Source: Nitrosomonas sp. Nm34
Lineage (GTDB): Bacteria; Pseudomonadota; Gammaproteobacteria; Burkholderiales; Nitrosomonadaceae
Direction: 5' to 3'
Assembly (NCBI RefSeq): GCF_900113925.1
Contig: NZ_FORD01000001.1
Span: forward strand, 178,297 to 242,296
DNA length: 64,000 bases
Of this stretch, positions 16,683-26,631 are shown in pieces (positions within the stretch are counted from its first letter, which is position 1; each line of letters starts with the position of its first letter). Both the position numbers and the translations under genes were made by a program. The notes under the pieces were generated by a model that saw only the letters and a list, made by a program, of their open reading frames with translations, searched no databases and had not been told where the DNA came from.

Positions 16683-17498
16683 CTACATTTTTTGATCATC
16701 AGTCACTTCTATTTCTGCTATCACCAAAGCGTGATCGCTACCAGCTTTTACTGATGCTTCATACAGATACTCGACCGAGCTAATACTGATATCAGGCGTT
16801 ACATAAATAAAATCATAGCGGCTCATAGTTCTTCGCCATTTATTCCCTCGAATATATGAAATGGCAAGCGGCCCTTTCGGACGCTCCATTCTAATCCTTT
16901 GCAGTTTAACGGGATTAGCTTCCAAATATAGCCGAAAAGCATCTTTGAGAGAATGGATAGGCCTGTCTCCCAATAATAGAGGCTCCTCTTTCCACCACCA
17001 ATCATTTTGCTTAATATCAGGGTGATCAGTTTTAGGGGCATTGGCATCAATACCCAATATCAAGCGAGTTGGCTGAGAAACAAGCCACTCTGCAAACAGC
17101 TTGTGAGATTTTGGTTTCAATTCTTTCCAGCTTGCTCCAGGTGGGGTATGAAAACTGCAAGCAGTAATTGCTCCCTTGGTCGTACTAATACGTGCAATCA
17201 GCGCCCGTTCTGGGAATGGTAAGCTATTGAGTAAGAAAGGAGTCGATATCTTAAAAGGAGCTTTGCTAAAAAGAGCACAGCCCAACTGCCGAGCTCTACC
17301 TTCACTGCTACCAGGTGGTCTTAAGTGGAGAGAACAGGTTGAGTAAGAAAAAAGATTGGTCTTTGTGAGATGCTCAGAAAATTTAGGATTTACTTCTTGG
17401 AGGGCCAAAATATCTGGGTTAACTTCATACAAAAAATCAAAGTGGTTAGAACACAGGATACGATTGTTCACGTTCCAAGATGCAAACCTAATTTTCAT
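16683..17498 (-). CDS. Endonuclease/exonuclease/phosphatase (EEP) family protein
   Basis: 271 residues. EEP (DNase I-like) fold signs: N-terminal ASWNVNNR with the metal/phosphate Asn, LALQEVNP with the metal-binding Glu, LILGIDANAP (Asp/Asn pair), and C-terminal GSDHALVIAEIEV with the catalytic SDH. Members hydrolyse phosphodiesters in nucleic acids, inositol phosphates or sphingolipids; the substrate cannot be told from sequence. No signal peptide, so cytoplasmic. Monocistronic as far as visible, with repeat copy 6 just upstream. Confidence 0.85.
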   Translation of the reverse strand: MKIRFASWNVNNRILCSNHFDFLYEVNPDILALQEVNPKFSEHLTKTNLFSYSTCSLHLRPPGSSEGRARQLGCALFSKAPFKISTPFLLNSLPFPERALIARISTTKGAITACSFHTPPGASWKELKPKSHKLFAEWLVSQPTRLILGIDANAPKTDHPDIKQNDWWWKEEPLLLGDRPIHSLKDAFRLYLEANPVKLQRIRMERPKGPLAISYIRGNKWRRTMSRYDFIYVTPDISISSVEYLYEASVKAGSDHALVIAEIEVTDDQKM

Positions 17499-17958
17499 TA
17501 TGATGAATACCTCACTCCATTTCTAAATCAAGACTGATATTGTCGGCTTCAACTTGCCGTATTATTGATACTGTCTGCGGCTTGCCTTCGCCTCATTTTT
17601 GATTTAGAAATGGAATCAGAGAGTAAAAGCAGTCTTCAGCCTACCTAATAAGTAAGGCTCTAGACTAGCAGAAACGAGCTGTTAGTCTAGAGTTAAATAA
17701 TTACATAGTTTCTATATAACCGACATTCCGCACCCTTTTCATAACTCACTGATAATTCTTCATTAACTTTTCTGAAAAAAATGGGTATGAAAAAATATCT
17801 CAAGAAAATTCAGATAATTGCGAATGGGGGAATGTCGGATATAACAGCCATACTTGAAAATAAGTAGCAACACAATAATGATATTGTTCCGAATTAATCG
17901 GACTTTATGGGATAATGGGTTAGCATTAAAGTTACCACTTAAATTTTCAACCAGCTTG
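17499..17958. other. Intergenic region, no gene
   Basis: Contains repeat copy 6 near the EEP start; the rest is AT-rich. A 67-codon minus-strand frame (17763-17966) overlaps the end of rdgC and lacks support. Confidence 0.5.
17514..17616 (-). repeat. MITE-like palindromic element, copy 6
   Basis: Reverse orientation, CTCCATTTCTAAATCAAG to GATTTAGAAATGGAA. TCA lies outside both ends, unlike the TTA seen at other copies, which supports a 3-bp target duplication. It sits 15 bp upstream of the EEP start codon. Confidence 0.9.
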
Positions 17959-18846
17959 TCACTCAACCACCTCCCCGCCTAATGCATCGATTAAATCAGG
18001 TAATAACTGCTTCAATTGTTCGGTCATAAGGAAGAAATTGCTATCGAATTGTTCTTCTGCTGATTCAGCGGGTTCTTTTTCAATATCGAGCAGGGTGAGC
18101 CGCTTGATTTGCAGGTTTTCATCCAGCACAAAGGAAAGGTTGTTTTCCCATACCATTGCCTGTTTGGTAACTTCTTTGCCTGCTCGGACATGTCTGGTAA
18201 TTTCATCTGAATCGAGTGGATGACGCTGATAGCTGACCGAGACTTTTTTATCTTCTCTGCTACGGAAAACGCTGTCGCTATCGATGGTAAACGCATGAGG
18301 TAACTCATCGCCTGATAGCCAGCGGGTCATGGCTGAAGCAGGAGTTAAATTAGTCTTGATGCGCTTGAGTAGAAGCGTGGGAATCGTTTTCAGGAGAGTT
18401 TCAGCAAAGGTATCGGCCTTGGCAATATTCGAGCTATCAATAATGATCCAACCGTCTACCGGATCGATCCAGGCATGGCTTTTTTGCCGCACGACAAACG
18501 CGCGCGGTAGTAGCTCGTATAAGGCTGCTTCTTTGATTTCTTTCATCTGTTTACGGCCAACTGGATAGCCCTGCTGCGCTTCCATTTCCACAGCACGTTC
18601 CTTGGCACGCTGATTCACGACGGAAGCAGGCAACAATTTTTTTTCAGATCCGAGCGCAATCAGTATTTGCTGGCCTCGCGCATACACAAGGCGGTTTTCT
18701 TCCATGCCTGGTGGAATCCAGCCCAGGCTTTGCATTTCCATGCTTAAGCAGGCTTGCAGAGTGCGTCTGGCTAATAACTCTTCCAGCTCTTCAGGCATAA
18801 GCTTCCAGTCAGTGATACGATAAATTTGTAAATTCTTAAACCACAT
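17959..18846 (-). CDS. rdgC: Recombination-associated protein RdgC
   Basis: 295 residues beginning MWFKNLQIYRITDWKL, the typical RdgC N-terminus, with the usual family length (about 300). RdgC is a ring-shaped nucleoid-associated DNA-binding protein that modulates RecA-dependent recombination and replication restart. The conserved LPRAFVVRQKSHAWIDP stretch and the C-terminal acidic/hydrophobic tail (LLPDLIDALGGEV) are present. Appears monocistronic. Confidence 0.93.
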   Translation of the reverse strand: MWFKNLQIYRITDWKLMPEELEELLARRTLQACLSMEMQSLGWIPPGMEENRLVYARGQQILIALGSEKKLLPASVVNQRAKERAVEMEAQQGYPVGRKQMKEIKEAALYELLPRAFVVRQKSHAWIDPVDGWIIIDSSNIAKADTFAETLLKTIPTLLLKRIKTNLTPASAMTRWLSGDELPHAFTIDSDSVFRSREDKKVSVSYQRHPLDSDEITRHVRAGKEVTKQAMVWENNLSFVLDENLQIKRLTLLDIEKEPAESAEEQFDSNFFLMTEQLKQLLPDLIDALGGEVVE

Positions 18847-19556
18847 AAAGATACCTCTATAAATCTGTTTGTAGACGAATCACGATTTTAAGTGCTCGCT
18901 CGTTTCTCGCCGATTTTTCTTGAATTGTGTCGTTGATTGCTGCGCGGTTCTTTGCGCTTCACCCGGTAGAAGTGAATTCCTGAAAATACTCGTACAAAAG
19001 AGTTAATTATAGGCATCGTTCTTTTGGGGTACGCTAAATGTGCGGAGAATTGTACAGGCGATTGCTGATTTTGGTTCAACTAATGGTATGCCAAGTTATT
19101 CCTTTTCTAAATCAAAACTAACTTTGTCGGTTTTACCTTGCTCTATTATTGATACTGTCTACAGTTCCCCTACCCGTCATTTTTGATTTGGAAATGGAGT
19201 TATAATCTTCAGAAAAATTTAAAGAGATGTCAGCAACTTAGCATATTTCCTCGTTGCCCAGCGCTCTCGTCTCGCCTATATTTCCTTAAATCCCTTATCT
19301 GCAAATGCTCTATCCCACCCTATATCTCCTCTTTCTCTTCTCTTAGCTGCTGGATGCCGACCTGCTGAGTACAGCAAAATTTGATGCACCTTACCACTTA
19401 AGGTGATTTGTCTTGAACAATAAATTGTTTTTATTGTCTCAAACACAATTTAGTCTATTTGAAGACCTAAAAGGCAAAAATAACTTATGCCACAGCCTCA
19501 TGATTTCATGTATCTATTTTTAGAATAAACTATTTTTTTCTACATTAAAAAAATGC
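18847..19556. other. Intergenic region between divergent rdgC and the decarboxylase
   Basis: Holds repeat copy 7 and the decarboxylase promoter region. A short minus-strand frame at 18888-19079 (Arg/Lys-rich) has no ribosome binding site and is not called. Confidence 0.5.
19098..19200 (-). repeat. MITE-like palindromic element, copy 7
   Basis: Reverse orientation, ATTCCTTTTCTAAATCAAA to GATTTGGAAATGGAG. TTA lies outside both ends. Confidence 0.9.
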
Positions 19557-19584
19557 TTGATTCCACAGAAATCCAGCCTATAAT
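19557..19584 (+). promoter_or_regulatory. Sigma70-type promoter for leader ORF and decarboxylase
   Basis: TTGATT and a perfect TATAAT (19579-19584) are separated by 16 bp, 52 bp before the small ORF at 19637. Prediction from consensus only. Confidence 0.6.
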
Positions 19585-19636
19585 TCCTACCCTTTTAGTC
19601 ATTTTATTAGCGCCAAGAAGTAATAAGGAGGTCATC

Positions 19637-19702
19637 ATGAAAAGTAAAGCGAATTCTTTTGCTAAGGTTGATTTGGTTCATATTCATATCCCAGAAACGT
19701 AG
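19637..19702 (+). CDS. 21-codon leader ORF upstream of the decarboxylase
   Basis: ATG 19637 has an excellent ribosome binding site (AAGGAGGTCATC) and ends TAG 19702. The product starts MKSKANSFAK and ends HIHIPET. The decarboxylase begins 22 bp later. Upstream ORFs that sense polyamine precursors are known for ornithine decarboxylase genes (speFL of enterobacteria), but this peptide does not resemble SpeFL. A regulatory role is inferred from position and the strong ribosome binding site. Confidence 0.55.
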   Translation: MKSKANSFAKVDLVHIHIPET

Positions 19703-19724
19703 CGGCTTTTGATAGGAGTTAATG

Positions 19725-20900
19725 ATGAAAATACGTACCGCCACTGTGCAAAAGAGAACTGAAAATGAAGTTATCTTTGACACCCATCCTGAGATTAGTT
19801 TAGATCTTTCCCACGTTGAAGACGCACTCAAAAAAGGTTACAACAGACCTTTCTTGTTGGTCGACAGCAATATTATCCGTAATAAAATTCGCCGCTTTAA
19901 AGCTGCCATGCCACGTGTTCATCCGCATTATGCAGCCAAAGCTAATCCGGATTCACGTGTATTAAAAACCTTAATAGAAGAAGGTTCTGGATTTGAAATT
20001 GCGTCCATTGCCGAACTGGATCTGTTAATTGGTCTGGGTGTTCCTGCAGCGGAAATCTACTACAGTAACCCGATGAAATCACGTCAATACCTGCAATACG
20101 CTGCATCTAAAGGTGTGGAATGGTATGTTCTGGACAGTGTTGAAGAGCTGCGTAAAATCGTCAGTGTCAAGCCAGATGCAAAGTTATATTTGCGCATCGA
20201 TACACCCAACATCGGCAGTGACTGGCCGCTGGCAGGAAAATTTGGCACGCACCTTGCCGATATCAAAGCAATTATTAACGAAGCGGTCTCATTGAATGCT
20301 GATCTCGCAGGTGTTACCTTTCATGTGGGTTCGCAATGCCGTAATCCGCAAAACTGGCGAGTCGGTATTGAACGCGCGAAAAATGTTTTCGCTGACATGA
20401 GGCAGGCAGGGTTAAGGCCTCGCTTACTCAATATCGGTGGTGGTTATCCTGTACGTCATGTTAAACCAATTCCTTCTATCGAGGTGATCGCAGATGTCAT
20501 CAATGCTGCAATCGCTGATCTTCCGGAAGAAATTCGCATCATGGCAGAGCCAGGTCGGTATCTCGTATCGGACTCTGCATGCTTTGTTTGCAGAGTTGTG
20601 GGCACGGCCACACGCAATGGCAAGCGCTGGATGTATTGGGATGCAGGTATATTTGGCGGTATTATCGAAGTTAGTGAAGGGCTACGTTATGAGATTTTGA
20701 CTAACCGCACAGGTAGTAATACGCCATGGTCCATTGCCGGCCCAACCTGTGATTCTGTTGATGTGTTGATGCATGACGAGCTATTGCCAGAAGATATCCA
20801 AGAAGGTGATTTCATCTTTATTCCTAACGCCGGCGCCTATACCACAGCCTACGCCAGCAATTTCAATGGCTTCCCGTTACCTGATGTCATCGTTTTGTAG
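19725..20900 (+). CDS. Ornithine (lysine/diaminopimelate-type) decarboxylase, fold type III PLP enzyme
   Basis: 391 residues. Decarboxylates a basic amino acid, most likely ornithine to putrescine. Visible marks: PLP lysine in HPHYAAKANPD, GSGFEIAS, HVGSQC, GGGYPV, the phosphate-binding EPGRYLV, and GPTCDSVDV with the catalytic Cys. The length fits short ODC-type enzymes rather than biosynthetic arginine decarboxylases. ATG 19725 is preferred over 19722 because AGGAG ends 6 bases before it. It follows a 21-codon ORF and its promoter, and seems monocistronic. Confidence 0.85.
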   Translation: MKIRTATVQKRTENEVIFDTHPEISLDLSHVEDALKKGYNRPFLLVDSNIIRNKIRRFKAAMPRVHPHYAAKANPDSRVLKTLIEEGSGFEIASIAELDLLIGLGVPAAEIYYSNPMKSRQYLQYAASKGVEWYVLDSVEELRKIVSVKPDAKLYLRIDTPNIGSDWPLAGKFGTHLADIKAIINEAVSLNADLAGVTFHVGSQCRNPQNWRVGIERAKNVFADMRQAGLRPRLLNIGGGYPVRHVKPIPSIEVIADVINAAIADLPEEIRIMAEPGRYLVSDSACFVCRVVGTATRNGKRWMYWDAGIFGGIIEVSEGLRYEILTNRTGSNTPWSIAGPTCDSVDVLMHDELLPEDIQEGDFIFIPNAGAYTTAYASNFNGFPLPDVIVL

Positions 20901-21056
20901 TTTGACTTTATGTATTATTCAATAATAATTACCACAATGCAGTAAGAAATATGCTTCATCCTGGCTAGGCTTGTTGAATTTCTATTTCCCTTTGATAAGT
21001 TTAGCCAGCAACCAGTCACGCTATCAGCTGGTTAAATCAATCTAATACAGTATTAA

Positions 21057-21198
21057 GGACACCTCTAAAAATTCATATTTCGTTACAATACTTCGTTGTT
21101 TACAAAAAACGTTTCCTTACCTATCAGTTATAGGCTACTTCAACATTTTTTGTTCTCGCCTTGTCTTGTTAAGAGCGTTTAATTTTCAGAGGCGCCTT
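21057..21198 (+). repeat. Second inverted-repeat element family, copy A
   Basis: Left end GGACACCTCTAAAAATTCAT, right end AATTTTCAGAGGCGCC are imperfect inverted repeats. Interior shares CCTATCAGTTATAGGCT and TTCTCGCCTTGTCTTGTT with copy B at 49045. Shorter than B by roughly 36 bp in the left interior. Confidence 0.85.
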
Positions 21199-21200
21199 TA

Positions 21201-21300
21201 ATTTCATGCCTAAATCAAACATGACGCGAAGGCCGGCCGCAGACAACATCCATAATAAGCAAGGTAAAGCTGCAAAGTCCATTTTGATTGAGACATGGAT
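21201..21300 (+). repeat. MITE-like palindromic element, copy 8
   Basis: Starts 2 bp after the end of the other element (21057-21198); ATTTCATGCCTAAATCAAA to GATTGAGACATGGAT, forward orientation and moderately diverged. The two elements together fill most of the 517-bp gap before mutS. Confidence 0.85.
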
Positions 21301-21418
21301 ACGCATTAGCGTACATCTTCGTATGCTTAGCAAAGCAAATCCTCTATCGCATTGGCTTAACTCGTGCAATAGCCTCATCTGCTAAAATATATTGCCAGAT
21401 TAATATTCCGTCAACTTT

Positions 21419-24007
21419 ATGGCACTAAAAGATCACACTCCCATGATGCAGCAGTACTTGCGCATCAAAGCGCAACATACTGACAAGCTACTCTTTTACC
21501 GCATGGGAGATTTTTATGAGCTATTTTTTGAAGATGCTGAGAAAGCAGTTAAGTTGCTCGATATCACACTGACACAGCGTGGCACATCCGCAGGTGAGCC
21601 CATCAAGATGGCCGGGGTACCCTATCATGCCGCTGACCAATACCTGGCCAAACTCGTCAAACTAGGTGAATCGGTTGCTATTTGCGAGCAAGTCGGTGAC
21701 CCAACTACAACCAAGGGACCAGTAGAACGTAAGGTAACACGTATTATCACACCCGGCACACTGACCGATGCCGCTTTGCTCGAAGACAAACGTGACTGTA
21801 TCGTGCTCGCGTTAGCTTCCCATAAATCAACGTTGGGTTTGGCATGGCTCAATCTAGCTGCTGGCCAGCTGCGAATGCTGGAAACTTCTCCAAATAATCT
21901 AATGAGTGAGCTAGAGCGGTTGCAGCCTGCCGAAATTCTTTTACCTGAATCGTTGGATGCGTCGCTAACACTTGATGAATCAAAGAATGCCAAACAACTG
22001 CCTGCTTGGCAATTCGACTACAACAGTGCTACTCGCAGCCTGACTAAGCTATTTGGCACCCATGATCTTGCTGGCTTTGGCTGTGATGATTTGCATGCTG
22101 CGCTGCAAGCTGCTGGAGCGCTGCTCGAATATGTCCGCCTCACCCAGGGAACCGATGTTACACATATCAAAACAATCCAGGTTGAACGTGAAGGAACCTA
22201 CATCCGTATGGATGCCGCTACCCGCCGTAATTTGGAAATTTCTGAAACTTTACGCGGAGAAGCTTCACCTACCTTGATGTCGTTACTGGATACATGCTCA
22301 ACGACTATGGGTAGCAGACTGTTACGACATTGGTTGCATCATCCACTACGAGATTACCGGATCCTGCAGTATCGGCTTGGCAGCGTCTCTGCCCTGATGG
22401 AAACTTCTGGGATAACGGTGCCATATATTAGCATCATGGCACATCTCAAGCGTATTTCCGATATCGAACGCATCGCTGCGCGCATTGCACTCAAATCAGC
22501 TCGGCCGCGTGATCTTTCCGGCCTGCGGGATAGCCTGATCGCTTTGCCTGAAATTGTAGCCATGACAACCAATATTGCCAGTGAGCACATCACCTTGTTA
22601 GCACATGCCATGATACCGGAGAATTCTCTGGTAGAGCTATTGCAGCAAGCATTACTTTCCGAGCCGAGTACGCTGTTACGCGAAGGAGGAGTCATCGCTG
22701 ATGGCTACGATGCTGAACTGGATGAATTACGAGCCTTACAAAATAACTGTGGCGAATTTCTGCTGCAACTGGAAGCCCGCGAAAAAACACGCACAGGCAT
22801 TCCTAATCTCAAAGTGGAATATAACCGGGTACATGGTTTTTATATCGAGATCACCCATGTACATAGTAACAAAATTCCATCGGATTACCGTAGAAGACAA
22901 ACTTTGAAAAATGCCGAACGGTATGTCACGCCTGAGCTACAGGCTTTTGAAAACAAAGCGCTGACAGCCAGAGATCAAGCACTTGCCAGAGAAAAATGTT
23001 TATATGAGACCTTGCTGGCGAAACTCAGTGCCTATTCCAGCCATTTACAGAACATAGCGCAGAGCGTGGCAGAAATAGATGTGCTGAGTACCTTCGCAGA
23101 GCGAGCTCAATTACTCAACTATACTGCCCCAGTCTTTACGGAGGAAGCGGTCATAGAAATTCAAGCTGGTCGCCACCCTGTGGTAGAAAGTCAGGTCAAT
23201 CATTATATTAGCAATGATACGCATCTTGGAGTAGGTGGAACTGGCAGGCGACAAATGCTTATCATCACAGGCCCCAATATGGGAGGAAAATCCACTTATA
23301 TGCGACAAACGGCCTTGATAGCGTTACTTGCTCACTGCGGCAGTTTTGTACCTGCGACACATGCACGTATTGGGCCGATTGATCAAATCTTTACTCGCAT
23401 TGGCGCATCAGATGATCTGGCCGGTGGAAGATCCACCTTTATGGTTGAAATGACCGAAATGGCCAATATCCTCCGTAATGCTACCAGTCAGAGCTTGGTG
23501 CTGGTCGATGAAATTGGGCGGGGAACTTCTACCTTTGATGGTTTGGCACTGGCTTTTGCCATTGCCCGTTATCTACTGACTAAGAACCAGAGTTATACAT
23601 TGTTTGCAACGCATTATTTCGAACTGACCAGATTAGTCGAAGAATTTGAACAAGCGGCCAATGTTCATCTGGGAGCTGTTGAACATAAACAACACATTGT
23701 CTTTCTGCATACGGTTAATGAAGGACCTGCCAGTCAGAGCTACGGTCTGCATGTGGCAGCGCTGGCAGGTGTACCTGCTCCAGTAATCAAGGCAGCTCAA
23801 AAAATCTTGACTAAGCTAGAACAGGAAAATATCAGTAACAACCCACAACTTGATTTATTTTCAGAACCAACCGATACCACTATACAATTTTCTGAAACAT
23901 TTCATCCCATTTTTAGCCATTTGAGTAAACTTCTACCAGATGAATTAAGTCCAAAGGAAGCACTGGAACATCTCTATACATTGAAATCAATGCTGAATAA
24001 AGATTGA
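21419..24007 (+). CDS. mutS: DNA mismatch repair protein MutS
   Basis: 862 residues, the normal length. MutS recognises mismatches and recruits MutL. Seen: the mismatch-contacting Phe-x-Glu in [13 protein letters not shown] near residue 38, the Walker [14 protein letters not shown] near residue 620, the [14 protein letters not shown] segment, the [14 protein letters not shown]alker B/signature, and ATHYFEL. The C-terminus ([17 protein letters not shown]) fits the small tetramer-forming domain of E. coli MutS. ATG 21419 matches the family start. Convergent with slyD. Confidence 0.98.
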   Translation: MALKDHTPMMQQYLRIKAQHTDKLLFYRMGDFYELFFEDAEKAVKLLDITLTQRGTSAGEPIKMAGVPYHAADQYLAKLVKLGESVAICEQVGDPTTTKGPVERKVTRIITPGTLTDAALLEDKRDCIVLALASHKSTLGLAWLNLAAGQLRMLETSPNNLMSELERLQPAEILLPESLDASLTLDESKNAKQLPAWQFDYNSATRSLTKLFGTHDLAGFGCDDLHAALQAAGALLEYVRLTQGTDVTHIKTIQVEREGTYIRMDAATRRNLEISETLRGEASPTLMSLLDTCSTTMGSRLLRHWLHHPLRDYRILQYRLGSVSALMETSGITVPYISIMAHLKRISDIERIAARIALKSARPRDLSGLRDSLIALPEIVAMTTNIASEHITLLAHAMIPENSLVELLQQALLSEPSTLLREGGVIADGYDAELDELRALQNNCGEFLLQLEAREKTRTGIPNLKVEYNRVHGFYIEITHVHSNKIPSDYRRRQTLKNAERYVTPELQAFENKALTARDQALAREKCLYETLLAKLSAYSSHLQNIAQSVAEIDVLSTFAERAQLLNYTAPVFTEEAVIEIQAGRHPVVESQVNHYISNDTHLGVGGTGRRQMLIITGPNMGGKSTYMRQTALIALLAHCGSFVPATHARIGPIDQIFTRIGASDDLAGGRSTFMVEMTEMANILRNATSQSLVLVDEIGRGTSTFDGLALAFAIARYLLTKNQSYTLFATHYFELTRLVEEFEQAANVHLGAVEHKQHIVFLHTVNEGPASQSYGLHVAALAGVPAPVIKAAQKILTKLEQENISNNPQLDLFSEPTDTTIQFSETFHPIFSHLSKLLPDELSPKEALEHLYTLKSMLNKD

Positions 24008-24030
24008 GCGTTTTGATCTGAGAAGTCTTT

Positions 24031-24132
24031 ATTTCATTTCTAAATCAAACCTGATTTTGTCGGCTTCACCTTACCGTATTATTATACTGTCTGCGGCTCA
24101 CCTGCGTATCATGTTTGATGTGGAAATGGCAT
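24031..24132 (-). repeat. MITE-like palindromic element, copy 9
   Basis: Reverse orientation, ATTTCATTTCTAAATCAAA to GTTTGATGTGGAAATGGCA, 23 bp past the mutS stop. TTA lies outside both ends. Between convergent genes. Confidence 0.9.
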
Positions 24133-24136
24133 TAGC

Positions 24137-24275
24137 AGTCTGTTGAAAAACGTATTTATAGCGATAGATGGTAGGAATACACAGGCAAAAAAATTCATAC
24201 CTGATAAATCAGTAATTTTGAGCCTGTTCTTAACACCGCAGCCACTATAAGATAGTTTTTCAACAACCTTTAGGG
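24137..24275. repeat. Third inverted-repeat element (TGTTGAAAAAC ends)
   Basis: TGTTGAAAAACGTATTTATAG on the left and CTATAAGATAGTTTTTCAACA on the right are imperfect inverted repeats about 130 bp apart, with no ORF between. Ends of the form TTGTTGAAAAAC occur on IS5-group insertion sequences, so it may be an IS-derived miniature element. One copy seen. Confidence 0.7.
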
Positions 24276-24279
24276 TTTA

Positions 24280-24765
24280 TTAGTGTTCATGATGACCATG
24301 CGGCCCATGTACATGACCATGTGAAAGCTCATCATGGGTAGCAGCGCGCACTTCCATTACGGTACATTCAAATTGCAAAGCCATGCCAGCGAGCGGATGA
24401 TTGCCATCAACGACAACAATATCATCGGTGACATCGGTAACCGTATAAATCATCACATCATCGGAATTCTCTTCTCCGCCTTCGAACTGCATCCCTACCT
24501 CAACAGTATCTGGGAAAGCACTGCGCGGTTCTATGCGAATCAATTCACTGTCATATTCCCCAAAAGTTTCTTCCGGCTCCATTGCTAAGGAAAGTTGATA
24601 TCCTGCTTCCTTTCCTTGTAGCGCCTCCTCTACACTCGGGAACATTCCTCCATAACCACCATGCAGATAACTGACTGGTGTTGTGGATTCTTCCATAACC
24701 TCACCGTCTAAATTAGACAATTTATAGTATTGCAGCGATACCACGGTATCCTTTTCTATACGCAT
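24280..24765 (-). CDS. slyD: SlyD-like FKBP-type peptidyl-prolyl isomerase
   Basis: 161 residues from ATG 24765, chosen for its AGGTG site and because MRIEKDTVVSLQY is the normal SlyD N-terminus; a longer frame to 24864 overlaps the next gene. FKBP halves (SYLHGGYGGMFPSVEEAL and ALQFECTVMEVRAAT) surround an inserted flap domain (ETFGEYD..EPRSAFP). The C-terminus is His-rich (HGHVHGPHGHHEH), as in metallochaperone SlyD proteins that bind nickel or other metals. Roles: protein folding and metal handling. Confidence 0.93.
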   Translation of the reverse strand: MRIEKDTVVSLQYYKLSNLDGEVMEESTTPVSYLHGGYGGMFPSVEEALQGKEAGYQLSLAMEPEETFGEYDSELIRIEPRSAFPDTVEVGMQFEGGEENSDDVMIYTVTDVTDDIVVVDGNHPLAGMALQFECTVMEVRAATHDELSHGHVHGPHGHHEH

Positions 24766-24850
24766 CTTTTTTTCACCTATATTGATTCTCTTTAATAATG
24801 GAGTACAAAAACACAAAAAGGTTTTTAGTACATCCTCACGATCGGTCAAG

Positions 24851-25303
24851 CTAAGTTGATCCACCTAAAACTGCAACGGTAATGGTGACCATTCCCAGTA
24901 TAAGATTAATTCCGATTAACAAGCGAATTTGTCCTAGTACCATCCCTGCAGATGACCATTCTTCTCTGGTAATATGATAGTTAAGATTCTTGAATGTCGA
25001 GAAAAACACATAAATAAAAATAAGCATCATCACTAGACCTAGCGCAAACATGAGGTGGATGTACAGACGTACGGCCATAAAGCCTCCCATTTGCATGATC
25101 ATATAAAGGCCGCTTGCCAGGATGAGCCCTACTGATAAAAATACCCATGGAAAAAACCGGCTAAAAACACCATGCCACAGCTTTAATCGAAGAGGAGAGT
25201 CAAGCAACTGAGCAGCTGTTGGACGTAACACCATATAAGCAAAAAACATCCCACCTACCCAAATGACCACACCCAATAAATGCAAAAATAATAGAATTTT
25301 CAT
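24851..25303 (-). CDS. CopD-family inner membrane protein
   Basis: 150 residues with four hydrophobic segments and an N-terminal HLLGVVIWVGGMFFAYMVLRP signature shared by CopD-domain and related cytochrome-like membrane proteins, including a His in TM1 and others in TM2/3 (LYIHLMFALG). CopD members are linked with copper uptake; a copper role here is inference. Codirectional with slyD and rnhB, spaced 85 bp and 24 bp respectively, so probably part of the same transcript. Confidence 0.75.
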   Translation of the reverse strand: MKILLFLHLLGVVIWVGGMFFAYMVLRPTAAQLLDSPLRLKLWHGVFSRFFPWVFLSVGLILASGLYMIMQMGGFMAVRLYIHLMFALGLVMMLIFIYVFFSTFKNLNYHITREEWSSAGMVLGQIRLLIGINLILGMVTITVAVLGGST

Positions 25304-25327
25304 GTGCGTCCTGCTAGAAAAGTAGAA

Positions 25328-25915
25328 TCAGGAACTAGCAGGCTCTGTCAATAATGCACACACAGGAGCAAAGCTGCGACGATGAATGTTGGATATGCCA
25401 TACTGCTTTAATGCTTCCAGGTGAGCTTTTGTGGGATATCCCTTATGCTGATTTAGACCATAAACCGGAAAATGTATGTGTAATCGCTGCATTTCAGCAT
25501 CACGTGCTGTCTTAGCCAGTATCGAAGCCGCTGAAATTTCAGCAACTAAACTGTCACCTTTAATGATCGCCCTGGTGGGGCAATTCAATCGTGGCGATTG
25601 ATTCCCATCAACCAAAACAATCGAGGGAACCAACGGCAATTTTTCAACGGCTCGTTGCATGGCGAGTAAACTCGCCTGTAGAATATTTAGCTGATCGATT
25701 TCGGCAACTGAAGCAGATGCGACCGCCCATGCTCTCGCTCGATGCTTGATGACACCAGCAAGGTAAGTACGTTTTCTCTCGCTCAATTTTTTAGAATCAG
25801 CCAACCCTTCAATAGTGCAATCTGAGCCCAAAATAACACACGCAGCATAGACTGGCCCAGCAAGTGGTCCTCTGCCGGCCTCATCCACACCACCGATCCA
25901 ATCAGTCTCATGCAT
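25328..25915 (-). CDS. rnhB: Ribonuclease HII
   Basis: 195 residues. Removes ribonucleotides from DNA:RNA hybrids. Catalytic acidic residues lie in [16 protein letters not shown] (Asp-Glu pair), IVLVDGNQ, and [12 protein letters not shown]. The C-terminal [19 protein letters not shown] is typical. In most betaproteobacteria rnhB follows lpxB; here fabZ precedes it directly, 75 bp away. Confidence 0.96.
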   Translation of the reverse strand: MHETDWIGGVDEAGRGPLAGPVYAACVILGSDCTIEGLADSKKLSERKRTYLAGVIKHRARAWAVASASVAEIDQLNILQASLLAMQRAVEKLPLVPSIVLVDGNQSPRLNCPTRAIIKGDSLVAEISAASILAKTARDAEMQRLHIHFPVYGLNQHKGYPTKAHLEALKQYGISNIHRRSFAPVCALLTEPASS

Positions 25916-25990
25916 TGGCTTGTCAATAAGCTATCTATGAGTGGAGAACGCCGAAGTCAAAAAGGAATTTGCAAACAAGTGAAGCAGCTT

Positions 25991-26434
25991 CTATATGTTT
26001 CTAGCAGTACACATCAATTCTGCTTCAGTCACAAGCTGATCATCTACCTCTGCTCGCGCCGAATATTTCCAAACGCCTTTGATCTGTCTAGTAATTTCAA
26101 CTTTCAACATAAGCTGGTCACCAGCCATGACTGGTTTTTTAAAACGTACTCCATCAATCCCTACAAAATAATAAACTTGTGCATCATTTTTTGCAGCATT
26201 CTCTGTTTTGAGCGTTAATAATGCAGCTGCCTGCGCCAAAGCTTCGACGATTAAAACACCTGGCATAACGGGATAATGCGGAAAATGTCCAATAAAATAT
26301 GGTTCATTGATCGATACATTTTTCAGGGCAATAATCTTTTCGCCTGGCTCATACGATACAACTCGATCAACCAAAATGAAAGGATAGCGATGAGGCAAAT
26401 ACTTTAAAATTTCATAAATGTCCATGGCATTCAA
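25991..26434 (-). CDS. fabZ: 3-hydroxyacyl-ACP dehydratase FabZ
   Basis: 147 residues from TTG 26434, which sits 6 bases after GGGAG; ATG 26425 is the alternative but is 15 bases away. Dehydrates 3-hydroxyacyl-ACP in fatty acid synthesis. Hot-dog fold with [13 protein letters not shown], catalytic His in [22 protein letters not shown] (His and Glu). Lies between skp and rnhB, without the lpxD, lpxA or lpxB genes that usually accompany it. Confidence 0.96.
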   Translation of the reverse strand: MNAMDIYEILKYLPHRYPFILVDRVVSYEPGEKIIALKNVSINEPYFIGHFPHYPVMPGVLIVEALAQAAALLTLKTENAAKNDAQVYYFVGIDGVRFKKPVMAGDQLMLKVEITRQIKGVWKYSARAEVDDQLVTEAELMCTARNI

Positions 26435-26529
26435 TCTTATCTCCCTTTTTAGCCTGGATAGTGAATGAGCTATTTGTATAATAGTCCGCTTAATGCTGCC
26501 CCAGAGTGCGTATAAATGAAAAATAGGTT

Positions 26530-26631
26530 ATTCCATTTCTAAATCAAAATGACGCGAAGGCGAGCCGCAGACAGTATCAATCATACGGCAAGGTGAAGCT
26601 GGCAAAGTCAGTTTTGATTTAGAGCTGGAAT
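26530..26631 (+). repeat. MITE-like palindromic element, copy 10
   Basis: Best-preserved copy type: ATTCCATTTCTAAATCAAA to TTTGATTTAGAGCTGGAAT, forward orientation, with TTA at both edges. It sits inside the gene cluster between skp and fabZ, where lpxD is normally found. Confidence 0.93.

Noticed and set aside
18888..19079. 63-codon basic frame upstream of rdgC
   Set aside because: Starts with a non-ATG codon without a ribosome binding site; composition resembles random frame use.
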